A stretch of DNA of 64,000 nucleotides. Origin: Streptomyces mangrovi. GTDB taxonomy: Bacteria; Actinomycetota; Actinomycetes; Streptomycetales; Streptomycetaceae. The stretch covers positions 124,001 to 188,000 of the forward strand of contig NZ_FOSG01000005.1 in NCBI RefSeq assembly GCF_900114215.1, read 5' to 3'. The translations under genes were made by a program, and so were the position numbers. Shown here one piece after another: positions 1-9,720 of the stretch. The notes beneath the pieces were generated by a model that was given only the letters and a program-made list of their open reading frames with translations, was not told the origin of the DNA and ran no database searches. Position 1 is the stretch's first letter. The number at the start of each line of letters is the position of its first letter.

Positions 1-625
1 CCGGCGCCTGCACCTGCGGCAGTCCGCTGACCATCGCGTTCTCGGCCCGGATCATGGCGTCCAGGGAGTCCATCAAATGGAGCACCGCGCCGGCAGCCGT
101 CCGGTCGGCGGGGAGGCCGGGCGCCCAGCCGGCGGGCAGCGTGGGTCTCCAGTCCGCCGGGAGGCCCGGTCTCCTGGCGCGGGGGTCCAGAGCCGTCGGG
201 TGATCGGGGAAGCAGTCGCGGACGGCGTCGAGGACGTCCCACAGCAGACCGAAGTGGTAGGAGCTCTCCCACGCCTCCGCGACCTCGTGGAGCAGATAGC
301 TCAGCAGCAGCGGGACACCGTACGGCTCGTCCCCGAGCTTCCCCAGGGCCGCCGACGTCCTCTCGTACGCCCTGCGCCAGCGGTCCCCGGGCCGCCTGAG
401 GGTGGACCGCGGGTCCTCCGGCGGGCGGCGGGCGGCGGCCCCCTCGCCGCCCGGTTCCCCCTCCGGCTCTCCCTCCGGTTCCCCGGCGGGCTCACCGTCG
501 GGTGATTCGGCGTTCCAGTTCGGCAGGCTCTTGAGCCCGTCGACGTCCACCTCTCTGCCCGTCAGCCAGTCGCGCAGTGGCTGGGGCTCCCCGTCCCACA
601 GACTGTCCGTCATATCCGTGAACAT
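1..625 (-). CDS. Hypothetical protein, 3' end outside window
   Basis: An open frame of at least 208 codons runs off the left edge. It begins MFTDMTDSLWDGEPQPLRDW; a second ATG lies at 613. Residues of about 50-75 form a Glu/Gly/Pro-rich run of GEPE repeats, followed by a conserved-looking helical part with YGVPLLLSYLLHEVAE and FGLLWDVLDAVRDCFPDHP. There is no signal peptide or membrane segment. I do not recognise the family. Codon bias is typical of this chromosome, which supports it over the overlapping plus-strand frames. The start is uncertain because neither ATG has a strong Shine-Dalgarno sequence. Confidence 0.6.
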   Translation of the reverse strand, partial: MFTDMTDSLWDGEPQPLRDWLTGREVDVDGLKSLPNWNAESPDGEPAGEPEGEPEGEPGGEGAAARRPPEDPRSTLRRPGDRWRRAYERTSAALGKLGDEPYGVPLLLSYLLHEVAEAWESSYHFGLLWDVLDAVRDCFPDHPTALDPRARRPGLPADWRPTLPAGWAPGLPADRTAAGAVLHLMDSLDAMIRAENAMVSGLPQVQAP

Positions 626-765
626 CCAGGCAGGCTAGTGACGGGCCCCGGTCCGCGGGCCGGTTCGGCGGAACTGCGGGAAACCTCCGAACCGGTCCCC
701 GTGTTCTCCGTACACTCCCGCGAAACACCGGGAGCGGCGCGCGGAGATCACCGAGAATCGCCTCC

Positions 766-1173
766 ATGACCGAGACGCCCGTACCTGACCCCGTGAACCT
801 GACCGAGGCCCTGGCCTCCTTCACCGACGTCTACAGCCCGCGGATCGTGGCCCGGGTGAACGACTACGACGTGCGGATCGCCCACACCGAGGGCGAGCAC
901 GTCTGGCACGTGCACGAGGACACCGACGAGTTCTTCCTCGTCCTCGACGGCCGCTTCGACATCGCCCTGCGCGACGCCGACGGCGGCGAGAGGACCGTCG
1001 AACTGCACAAGGGCGATGTGTTCGTGGTGCCGCGCGGCACGGAGCACAAACCGTCGTCGGCCGGCGGGTCGATCCTGATGTTCGAGCCCACCGGGACGGC
1101 CTCGACCGGGGACCGCCACGAGGGGGAGATCCCCGGCCACGTGGACAGCACCACCGGCCGCGCCCTGGCCTGA
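766..1173 (+). CDS. Single-domain cupin protein
   Basis: A 135-residue protein that is one cupin beta-barrel. The metal-binding motif is present: WHVHEDTDE gives H48, H50 and E55, and GTEH gives H94. The motif-1 glycine (VLDGRF) and the motif-2 run KGDVFVVPRG are also clear. Proteins of this size and pattern are usually annotated as mannose-6-phosphate-isomerase-like cupins, but the substrate cannot be read from sequence. It is cytoplasmic, stands alone, and is divergent from the gene on its left. The ATG start lacks an obvious Shine-Dalgarno sequence. Confidence 0.88.
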   Translation: MTETPVPDPVNLTEALASFTDVYSPRIVARVNDYDVRIAHTEGEHVWHVHEDTDEFFLVLDGRFDIALRDADGGERTVELHKGDVFVVPRGTEHKPSSAGGSILMFEPTGTASTGDRHEGEIPGHVDSTTGRALA

Positions 1174-1388
1174 GGGCATCCCGTCCCTTCCCCGCCGTGG
1201 TGCGGCGCGGCGCGGCGGGGAAGAGACGGGGGGCATTGGTGCAGACCAGATTCGGTCAGCGGACAGAACGACCCTTTTCCACCCTCTTCACCCACTCCCC
1301 GGACCCCTCCACCCGGACGGACGACCCCCGTTGCACCGCGTGCACCGGGCCGCGCCGGCCGGGAACGGACCGGAAGTCACCCTTAACG

Positions 1389-1404
1389 ATTGGTCTGAAC
1401 CAAT
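1389..1404. promoter_or_regulatory. Candidate DasR (dre) operator ahead of the LPMO gene
   Basis: The 16-bp near-palindrome ATTGGTCTGAACCAAT lies 104 bp before the LPMO start codon. It keeps the TGGTCT/ACCA core of the dre consensus A(G/C)TGGTCTAGACCA(G/C)T used by the N-acetylglucosamine repressor DasR. Streptomyces chitinase promoters carry related elements. The rest of the 1174-1507 interval holds no gene that I can support. Confidence 0.65.
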
Positions 1405-1507
1405 CTATCGTCACCGGCGAGGCCCTGCGCACGGCAGGTCGCCACCCCCCGTACCGCTCCGCACGCCGGCCGAGGAGGCCGCGCGCGGAAGGAGGAGGAG
1501 CCCCCAC

Positions 1508-2290
1508 ATGCGACAGACCGGACACATCCCACGGACGACACGGAGGACACGGACGGCACGGACGGCACGGAGGAGTCCCGCGAGGCTGCTGGCCTCCCTC
1601 TTCGCCTTCGCGCTGGCACTGCCCCTCACGATTGTCATGACCTCAGCAAGTTCGGCGGGCGCCCACGGCTGGATCACCTCCCCGCCCAGCCGCCAGGACC
1701 ACTGCGCCACCGGCCGGGTCACCGGCTGCGACGGCCTGCAGTACGAGCCGCAGAGCGTCGAGGCCCCCAAGGGCTCGCGCCTGTGCAGCGGCGGCACCCG
1801 GTGGACCTTCCTGGACGACGACAGCCGCAACTGGCCGGTGACCCAGGTCTCCAGCACCGTCACCTTCCAGTGGCGGCTGACCGCCGCGCACAGCACCAGC
1901 ACCTGGGACTACTACGTCGACGGCGTCCTGTTCAAGCGGTTCGACCAGGGCGGCACCCGCCCGCCGTCGAACATCTCGCACACCCTGAGCGGACTGCCCT
2001 CCGGCAAGCACAAGATCCTCGCCGTGTGGAACGTCGCGGACACCGCCAACGCGTTCTACAACTGCGTGGACATCCAGGTCGGCAGCGGTGGCGGAGACGG
2101 CGGCGGCGATGACGGCGGGACCCCCACCCCGCCGGCCGAGTGCGCCTCCTCCCCCGCCTGGGACCGCTCCACCGCCTACACCGGCGGCCGGACCGTCACC
2201 CACCGCGACCACGCCTGGCGGGCCGCCTGGTGGACGCGCGGCGAGGAACCGGGCGTCTCCGGCGTCTGGCGGGACCTGGGCGCCTGCTGA
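1508..2290 (+). CDS. Secreted AA10 lytic polysaccharide monooxygenase with C-terminal chitin-binding domain
   Basis: 260 residues. A long Arg/Thr-rich signal peptide ends in AGA|HGWITSPPSR, so mature His1 is H53. The second histidine-brace residue is H128 in TAAHSTSTWDYY. Together they define a copper-dependent AA10 LPMO, which oxidatively cleaves crystalline chitin or cellulose outside the cell. A Gly/Asp-rich linker (about 197-211) leads to a CBM5/12-like module with AWDRSTAYTGG and HDHAW-type aromatics (RDHAWRAAWW). The ATG at 1508 follows GGAAGGAGGAGG; an upstream in-frame ATG at 1331 is rejected because it would bury the signal peptide. The DasR-like box points to chitin as substrate. 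Confidence 0.93.
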   Translation: MRQTGHIPRTTRRTRTARTARRSPARLLASLFAFALALPLTIVMTSASSAGAHGWITSPPSRQDHCATGRVTGCDGLQYEPQSVEAPKGSRLCSGGTRWTFLDDDSRNWPVTQVSSTVTFQWRLTAAHSTSTWDYYVDGVLFKRFDQGGTRPPSNISHTLSGLPSGKHKILAVWNVADTANAFYNCVDIQVGSGGGDGGGDDGGTPTPPAECASSPAWDRSTAYTGGRTVTHRDHAWRAAWWTRGEEPGVSGVWRDLGAC

Positions 2291-2387
2291 ACCGCGCCTC
2301 TCCTCACCATCGGGGCGGACGGGGCGGACGACGGCCGGACAGGGGCCGTCGTCCGCCCCCGGTGAGGCCCGCCGTACGAGCGGGGGC

Positions 2388-3122
2388 CTACCCGTCGCCG
2401 ATTCCGGCCAGCCGGAGAACGGCGTCCAGCCCCCGGACCTGCCCCGGGGCGGCTCCGGCCGGCAGCACGTAGGAGCGCAGTCCCGCGCCGGCCGCCCCGC
2501 CGTCCTTGACCGGGTGGTCCCCCACCATCAGGGTCTCGGCCGGACCGGCGCCCAACTCCCGGCAGGCATGCAGGAACAGCCGGGGATCGGGCTTCTCCGT
2601 GCCGTGCTCGAAGGAGTGCGTCCAGGAGGAGAACCAGCCGTCCAGCCGGTGATGGGCGAAGGTGGGACGCAGATCCCACCCGACGTCACTGACCACGCCC
2701 AGGGCCACGCCCGCGCCGGCCAGCCGGGCCAGTACGGCCGCGCTGTCCGCGTACGGCACCCAGTGCCCGGGGGTCCGCAGCTGCTCGTAGAGCTTCCCGG
2801 CCACCGGCGCCAGCCCCGGGACGGAGTCGTACCAGGTGGTGAAGGCGTGCCGGTGAGCCTCGGCGGACACGTCCCGGGCACGCTGGGCCCCGGCCACCGC
2901 CGGGTCCGACAGACCGGCTTCGAGCCCGTCCAGCAGGGCCGCCATCTCCGCCTCGTCCACCGGGCGCGCCAGCGCCGCCCGTATGCGGTCCGCGTACGTC
3001 CCGATCTGGAACAGCGTGCCGGAGAAGTCGAAGAGCACGGCCCGTACGGCGGCGGGCGGCCCCTGCGGGGCCGTCACGGCGCGGATGGGCCCCTCGGGGC
3101 CGTGGACGGGCAAGCGGCTCAT
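2388..3122 (-). CDS. HAD-superfamily hydrolase with atypical motif I
   Basis: 244 residues. Motif I is LFDFSGTLF: D32 is the nucleophile, but the D+2 position, normally the acid/base Asp of HAD phosphatases, is S34. Motif II/III regions follow, and motif IV is MVGDHPVKDGGAAGAG near the C terminus. A helical cap (about residues 45-120) makes it a subclass I member. The Ser is typical of non-phosphatase or uncharacterised HAD branches, so the reaction is unknown. The ATG at 3122 follows TAGGAAG, a usable Shine-Dalgarno sequence. The PIN toxin gene lies just 31 bp upstream on the same strand. Confidence 0.85.
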   Translation of the reverse strand: MSRLPVHGPEGPIRAVTAPQGPPAAVRAVLFDFSGTLFQIGTYADRIRAALARPVDEAEMAALLDGLEAGLSDPAVAGAQRARDVSAEAHRHAFTTWYDSVPGLAPVAGKLYEQLRTPGHWVPYADSAAVLARLAGAGVALGVVSDVGWDLRPTFAHHRLDGWFSSWTHSFEHGTEKPDPRLFLHACRELGAGPAETLMVGDHPVKDGGAAGAGLRSYVLPAGAAPGQVRGLDAVLRLAGIGDG

Positions 3123-3153
3123 CCGGTCTTCCTACCACGCCCCGGGCGGGCGT

Positions 3154-3555
3154 TCAGAGCCTTGCGACCACCACGCGGTCGCCGCACAGCTTGCGCATGT
3201 CGTCCTCGTCGGAGGTGAAGACGGTGACGGCGCCGGGCTGCCGCAGGGCGACGGCCGCCAGGGCCGCGTCGATGGCGTACTTGTGGCCGTGCAGCCCGGT
3301 CTCCTTCAGGAGGCCGGTCGCGTCCCGGGCGACCTCCTCGGTCACCGGCTCCACGTGGAGGCGGGACAGCGCCCACTGCCAGGCGGGGAGGTAGCGCGTC
3401 GGGTCGTACGCCTCGATGAGGGTCATCGAGGTGGTCATGACGCGGGTGCCGGACGCCCTGGCTGCCTTGAGACGCCGCTTCATGTCCGGGGTTCCCCGCA
3501 CCGTCCGGGACAGACCCTCGCTGTCGAGCAGGTAGACCGTCCCGCCCCCGGTCAC
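3154..3555 (-). CDS. PIN-domain (VapC-type) toxin
   Basis: 133 residues read from a GTG that overlaps the antitoxin stop as GTGA. It opens TVYLLDSEGLSR, giving the first PIN acidic residue D11. LIEAY near residue 47 supplies the Glu, AIDAALAA near 96 the third acidic residue, and TSDEDDMRKL near the C terminus the last, completing the Mg-binding site of a PIN ribonuclease. VapC family members cleave tRNA or rRNA when freed from their antitoxin. The 4-bp overlap implies translational coupling with the upstream RHH protein. No ATG-started alternative has the full domain. Confidence 0.85.
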   Translation of the reverse strand: MTGGGTVYLLDSEGLSRTVRGTPDMKRRLKAARASGTRVMTTSMTLIEAYDPTRYLPAWQWALSRLHVEPVTEEVARDATGLLKETGLHGHKYAIDAALAAVALRQPGAVTVFTSDEDDMRKLCGDRVVVARL

Positions 3556-3854
3556 GCGGCCTCCCGGTGCTGCTCGGACGCGGGCGTCTCCGCCTCCGCC
3601 CGCCGGGCACGGGCGAGCTCGGCGTGCATGCGCTCGATCTCCCGGCGCTCGGCCTCGGCCTCGGCCATCTCCGCCTCGGTGACCGGACCGTACTCCTCCT
3701 CCAGCCAGTCGACGAGTTCGCCCAGCCGGTCCTGCTCGCGCTGACGCTCTATGGCGTGCTTGACGTAGCGGCTGAAGCCGCCGGGTCCGACCTCGGCCCG
3801 GATGGCCTCGGCCAGCTCCTCCGGCAGAGTCACGGTGTACTTCTTCGTTGCCAT
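3552..3854 (-). CDS. Ribbon-helix-helix antitoxin of the PIN pair
   Basis: 100 residues from MATKKYTVTLPEELAEAIRA. The N-terminal strand KYTVTLP and the GGFSRYVKHAIERQ helix form a CopG/RHH DNA-binding fold. The rest is a highly charged helix (EEEYGPVTEAEMAEAEAERREIERM) that should wrap the toxin. It precedes and overlaps the PIN gene, the usual antitoxin-first order, and probably autoregulates the pair. The ATG at 3854 is chosen because the fold starts there; an ATG at 3866 (MVSGMATKK) is possible. Neither has a good ribosome-binding site. Confidence 0.85.
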   Translation of the reverse strand: MATKKYTVTLPEELAEAIRAEVGPGGFSRYVKHAIERQREQDRLGELVDWLEEEYGPVTEAEMAEAEAERREIERMHAELARARRAEAETPASEQHREAA

Positions 3855-3989
3855 ACCGCTGACCATACAGAGGGGAGCCGGATCGCCGGAACGCGAAGCC
3901 GGCCCGTTCATACTCATGTGTGATCGGTGCTCGCACCCTTGACGCCGGGCGGCGGCCGGCCCGTTCCGTCACGCCGCCGCCCCGTGCTC

Positions 3990-5390
3990 TCACGCCGCCG
4001 GGCCCGTGAGGCGGGCGTGGAGGCGGCGGGCGGAGGCGTCGGTGAGGGAGGCGATCTGGTCGACGATCACGCGCAGCCGGGCCCGGTCGTCGCCGGCCTG
4101 TGAGAACAGCGCGCGGAACTGCGGGTCCAGGCCGTCCGGGGCGCGGGCGACCAGCGTCTGGGCCAGCCCGGCCAGGATGTCGCGCTGTTCGCCGCGCAGC
4201 CGCTCCTGGTCGGGGCGCTGCATGACGTACCGGTCGGCGACGGCCTTGAGCACGTCGCACTCCAGTCGGGCGGCGCGCGGGACCACCAGGCGGGCGCCGT
4301 AGCGGGTCAGGCGGCCCGAACCGTACGCCGCCCGGGTCGCGCCCTCGGCGGCCAGGCAGAACCGGCCGATGAGCTGGCTGGTGGCGTCCTTCAGCCGGGC
4401 CTGGGCCACGGCCGTGCCGTCGTAGCCGTGCGGCCACCACTCCTGGCCCAGCAACCGGTCCAGGGCCTCGGCGAGTTCGGCCTCCTCGGTGCCGGGCGGC
4501 GCGTAGCGGGCGGCGGCGACGGCGAAGACCTCCCGGCGCTCGGGTTCGGCCAGCAGCAGGTTGGGGTCGAGGTGGCCGGCGTGGAGGCCGTCCTCGACGT
4601 CGTGGACGGAGTAGGCCACGTCGTCGGACCAGTCCATGACCTGCGCCTCGAAGCACCGGGCGTGTTCGGGGACACCGCGCCGGAACCATTCGAAGACCGG
4701 CAGGTCGTCCTCGTAGACGCCGAACTTCCGCGACGCGGGGTCGCCGGGGTGGCCGCCGCACGGCCAGGGGTACTTGGTGGCGGCGTCCAGCGCGGCGCGG
4801 GTGAGGTTGAGGCCGACGCAGGCCGGCGGACCGTCGCCTCCGCCGGCCGGTCCGGCGAACCGCTTGGGCTCCAGCCGCGACAGCAGCCGCAGCGACTGCG
4901 CGTTGCCCTCGAAGCCGCCGCAGGGCTCGGCGATCTCGTCCAGTACGCGCTCGCCGTTGTGCCCGAAGGGCGGGTGGCCCAGGTCGTGGGCGAGGCAGGC
5001 GGTCTCCACCAGATCCGGGTCGCAGCCGAGCGCGGCGCCCAGCTCCCGGCCGACCTGGGCGCACTCCAGGGAGTGCGTCAGGCGGGTGCGGGGGGTGGCG
5101 TCCCACGCGCCGGCGGCCGCGTCGGGGGTGACGACCTGGGTCTTGCCCGCGAGCCGCCGCAGCGCGGCGGAGTGCAGCACCCGCGCCCGGTCGCGCTGGA
5201 AGGCGGTGCGTCCGGGCCGTTTGTCGGGCTCGGGCACCCAGCGTTCCAGCGCCGCGCCGTCGTAGCCGGCGACGTGCTCCGCCGCTCTGCCCACCGTGCC
5301 GTCCGTGCCGTCCGTGCCGCCGTCCACCGTGCCGTCCATGCCGTCCGTACTGTCGTCCATGGCGTACGCATCGCCATACCTGCCGCGCAT
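3990..5390 (-). CDS. dgt: Deoxyguanosinetriphosphate triphosphohydrolase-like protein
   Basis: 466 residues, an HD-domain dNTPase that splits dNTPs into deoxynucleosides and triphosphate. The metal site is visible: RTRLTHSLE (H106), [15 protein letters not shown] (H135, D136) and a later D in [17 protein letters not shown]. The C-terminal part [23 protein letters not shown] matches the dGTPase tail. Residues 11-35 are a TDG/MDG-rich low-complexity run made from short tandem DNA repeats, absent from the conserved core, so the true start may lie further in (ATG at 5360). In Streptomyces this gene is often near dnaG, which is not in view here. Confidence 0.92.
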   Translation of the reverse strand: MRGRYGDAYAMDDSTDGMDGTVDGGTDGTDGTVGRAAEHVAGYDGAALERWVPEPDKRPGRTAFQRDRARVLHSAALRRLAGKTQVVTPDAAAGAWDATPRTRLTHSLECAQVGRELGAALGCDPDLVETACLAHDLGHPPFGHNGERVLDEIAEPCGGFEGNAQSLRLLSRLEPKRFAGPAGGGDGPPACVGLNLTRAALDAATKYPWPCGGHPGDPASRKFGVYEDDLPVFEWFRRGVPEHARCFEAQVMDWSDDVAYSVHDVEDGLHAGHLDPNLLLAEPERREVFAVAAARYAPPGTEEAELAEALDRLLGQEWWPHGYDGTAVAQARLKDATSQLIGRFCLAAEGATRAAYGSGRLTRYGARLVVPRAARLECDVLKAVADRYVMQRPDQERLRGEQRDILAGLAQTLVARAPDGLDPQFRALFSQAGDDRARLRVIVDQIASLTDASARRLHARLTGPAA

Positions 5391-5457
5391 ACACCGACGC
5401 TAGCCGCCCCGGGCGACAACCGGGGCCGGTACGGGCGGGCACGGGCCGCCCGGGCGG

Positions 5458-6255
5458 TCAGCGGGCGCGGGCCAGGGCGCCCCGCACCGGGCGGAGGGCG
5501 GGCGCGCGGGCCGCCGTACGCGCCCGGGCGAGCGCCTCGTCGTAGCGGTGCAGGACGAGGCGGGCCAGCGCCGGGTGCGCGCCCAGCGGGGAGGCGGCCG
5601 GCAGGCCGGGGGCGTCCCGCGCGCACCGGGCGGCGAAGAGGCCCGGCGCGGTGAAGTACGAGGCCAGTGCGGCATCGTGGCGCCCGGCGGCGCGCAGGGC
5701 GGCCACGGCCGCGGGCACGGTCGGCCCGGCGGCCGAGGCGTAGGCGGGCAGCACCGGGACCCCGCCGAGGCGGGCGGAGAGCAGGGCCGCCGTCCGTTCG
5801 GCGTCCCGGGCCGAGTCCGCATCGCGCGACCCGGCCGCCGCCAGCACCACACCGCCGGTGCGAGACGCGCCGGCGGCGCTCCAGCCCGTCTCGGCCAGCC
5901 GTCCGGCCAGCGCCTCGGCCAGCAGCGGGTGCGGGCCCAGCGGTGCGGCGGCCCGCACGGACAGGTGCCCGGCGGCGGCAGCGGCCTCGGGCAGGTCGTG
6001 CTTGACGTGGTGGCCGCGGCCCAGAAGCAGGGGGACGAGGACCGCCTGGCCGGCCGGGAGCGCGTCGAGGGTGTCCGGCAGCAGCGGCTCGTTCAGCTCG
6101 ACGTGCCCGAGTTCCACCCGCAGGCCGGGCCGCAGGGAGCGCACGAGGCCGAGCAGTGCGGTGACGGTGCGCAGCGCCCCGGGGTCGCGGGAGCCGTGGG
6201 CGACCGCGACCAGCGGGGGCGCGGAGCGGGAACGGGCGCGGAAGGGGGAGGTCAT
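5458..6255 (-). CDS. Sirohydrochlorin chelatase, CbiX type
   Basis: 265 residues in two homologous halves. The first has LVAVAHGSRDPGALRTV and ELGHVELNEPLLPDTL followed by VLVPLLLGRGHHVKHDLPEA, the catalytic His-containing pattern of the class II chelatases CbiX/SirB. The second half (GVVLAAAGSRDADS and PAYASAAGP) is degenerate. The likely role is insertion of Fe into sirohydrochlorin to make siroheme, the cofactor of nitrite reductase NirB encoded nearby. It is divergent from the nitrate reductase gene and could share its GlnR-box region. The ATG at 6255 (MTSPFRA) is preferred to an upstream in-frame ATG at 6318. Confidence 0.85.
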   Translation of the reverse strand: MTSPFRARSRSAPPLVAVAHGSRDPGALRTVTALLGLVRSLRPGLRVELGHVELNEPLLPDTLDALPAGQAVLVPLLLGRGHHVKHDLPEAAAAAGHLSVRAAAPLGPHPLLAEALAGRLAETGWSAAGASRTGGVVLAAAGSRDADSARDAERTAALLSARLGGVPVLPAYASAAGPTVPAAVAALRAAGRHDAALASYFTAPGLFAARCARDAPGLPAASPLGAHPALARLVLHRYDEALARARTAARAPALRPVRGALARAR

Positions 6256-6365
6256 GGGGCGAGTGTGGCGGGCCCCGGTTGCCCCGCCGTTGCGGCGTCG
6301 TGACGTCCGGTTGCGCACGGCTCACGGCGCCGGACCGGGCGGGCTGAGGCCGGCGTACCGGGTCT

Positions 6366-6403
6366 GTAACCCGCGGGGGCGCGCGGCGTAACACGCGCGA
6401 CTC
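6366..6403. promoter_or_regulatory. Candidate GlnR box, nitrate reductase promoter
   Basis: GTAAC at 6366-6370 and again at 6388-6392, spaced exactly 22 bp, matches the two a-sites of the GlnR consensus GTNAC-N6-GAAAC-N6-GTNAC-N6-GAAAC. The second b-site is GACTC (3 of 5) and the first is poor. It ends 12 bp before the nitrate reductase start codon and lies between two divergent genes. Confidence 0.6.
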
Positions 6404-6415
6404 ACGCTGGGCGGC

Positions 6416-8611
<2,196 letters not shown>

Positions 8612-8656
8612 GAAGCCGAGTAGCACCAATAGAGCCACCGCTGTACCATCTGGAGT

Positions 8657-8887
8657 ATGAAGGTAAGTGTGAGCCTCCCCCAGGAAGACATCGCCTTCGT
8701 CGATGCATACGCCGCCAGGGCCGAGGTCGAGTCGCGATCGGCCGTGATACACGCCGCGATCGAATTGCTGCGCGCCTCGGAACTCGAACAGGACTACACC
8801 GCCGCCTGGCAGGAGTGGGACGAGGACGAGGACGCGGAACTGTGGGACGCGACCGCTGCGGACGGGCTCGGCGATGCGGCGCGGTGA
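8657..8887 (+). CDS. Ribbon-helix-helix antitoxin of the MazF pair
   Basis: 76 residues. MKVSVSLPQEDIAFVDAYA is the RHH beta strand and first helix, ESRSAVIHAAIELLRA the second. The C-terminal half is very acidic (WQEWDEDEDAELWD), which suits blocking of a basic toxin surface. It overlaps the following mazF-like frame by 14 bp. A TGGAG sits just before the ATG. The upstream AT-richer stretch (8618-8655) is a probable promoter, although no strong boxes are seen. Confidence 0.87.
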   Translation: MKVSVSLPQEDIAFVDAYAARAEVESRSAVIHAAIELLRASELEQDYTAAWQEWDEDEDAELWDATAADGLGDAAR

Positions 8888-9221
8888 CATCTATCTGGTC
8901 GATCTGGACCCGGCTCGCGGCAGCGAGGCGAACAAGGCACGCCCCGCCGTCATCGTCTCCAACGACGCGGCCAACCGTTCGGTGGACCGCGCCGGCCGGG
9001 GTGTGCTGACCGTGGTGCCCGTGACGTCCAACACCTCACGCGTCTACCCGTTCCAGATGCTCCTCAAGGCTGCGGACTGCGGCCTGCGCAAAGACTCCAA
9101 GGCCCAGTGCGAACAGGTGCGCTCCGTAGCCGTGGAGCGGCTGCTGCACCGGGTCGGTGTACTGCCGTCGCACGTCCTGGCCGGTCTCGACGCCGCCCTG
9201 CGCCGCCATCTGGCCCTGTAA
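8874..9221 (+). CDS. MazF/PemK-type endoribonuclease toxin
   Basis: 115 residues. The family hallmarks are MRRGDIYLVDLDPARGSEANKARPAVIVSND at the N terminus, TVVPVTSNTSRVYPFQ in the middle and KDSKAQCEQVRSVAVERL, where Arg and Ser/Thr residues form the catalytic pocket. MazF enzymes cut mRNA or rRNA at short sequence motifs. The gene lies downstream of and overlaps its RHH partner, the standard module layout. All key segments are intact, so it should be active when not neutralised. Confidence 0.92.
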   Translation: MRRGDIYLVDLDPARGSEANKARPAVIVSNDAANRSVDRAGRGVLTVVPVTSNTSRVYPFQMLLKAADCGLRKDSKAQCEQVRSVAVERLLHRVGVLPSHVLAGLDAALRRHLAL

Positions 9222-9235
9222 GGCCGCCGCACGAC

Positions 9236-9565
9236 TCAGGAGCCGCGCGTCTCCTCGGCGACCCAGGCCAGGTAGTCGGCGCCGCCGCGGACGACCGGGG
9301 TGGCGATGATCTCGGGGGTGTCGTAGTCGTGCGCCGCGCGCAGATGGGCCTCCAGGGCGTCGTAGCGGGCCGCCGCCGTCTTCAGCAGCACCTGCCACTC
9401 GGGCTCGGCGCGCACCTCGCCCTCCCACCGGTAGACCGAGGTCACCGGGCCGGAGATCTGGGCGCACGCGGCGACGCGGGCCTCCACCGCGCCGCGCGCC
9501 AGCGCCTCGGCCTTCTCCGGGCTGTCGGTGGTGGTCAGCACCGTCAGGATGCCCGTCTCCGCCAT
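9236..9565 (-). CDS. cutA: Divalent-cation tolerance protein CutA
   Basis: 109 residues, the usual CutA1 length. Family features are TVLTTTDSPEKAEALARGAVEARVAACAQI, the core SVYRWEGEV, EWQVLLKTAAARYDALEAHLRAAHDYDTPEII and the C-terminal YLAWVAEET. CutA forms very stable cytoplasmic trimers; its link to copper tolerance is old and its real function uncertain. The start has a purine-rich AGGAAGAAGGGGAG upstream. It is convergent with mazF, only 14 bp away. Confidence 0.93.
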   Translation of the reverse strand: MAETGILTVLTTTDSPEKAEALARGAVEARVAACAQISGPVTSVYRWEGEVRAEPEWQVLLKTAAARYDALEAHLRAAHDYDTPEIIATPVVRGGADYLAWVAEETRGS

Positions 9566-9584
9566 GGCCGCCGCTCCCCTTCTT

Positions 9585-9620
9585 CCTCGCCGTCTTGGCG
9601 GTCCTCGCCGTCTTGGCGGT
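9585..9620. repeat. Two perfect 18-bp tandem repeats
   Basis: The unit CCTCGCCGTCTTGGCGGT occurs at 9585-9602 and 9603-9620, directly upstream of cutA in the divergent interval. It may be a simple slippage product; each unit also contains a weak GCCG/CGGT dyad. Confidence 0.9.
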
Positions 9621-9720
9621 CCCGCACGCCCACGGTAGCCGCGGCAACCGCGGCACGGCTCGGACCGTCTCCGTCAGTGTGACGATCAGCTCGACAAAGG
9701 CCAAAGTGAAGGCCAAGGGG

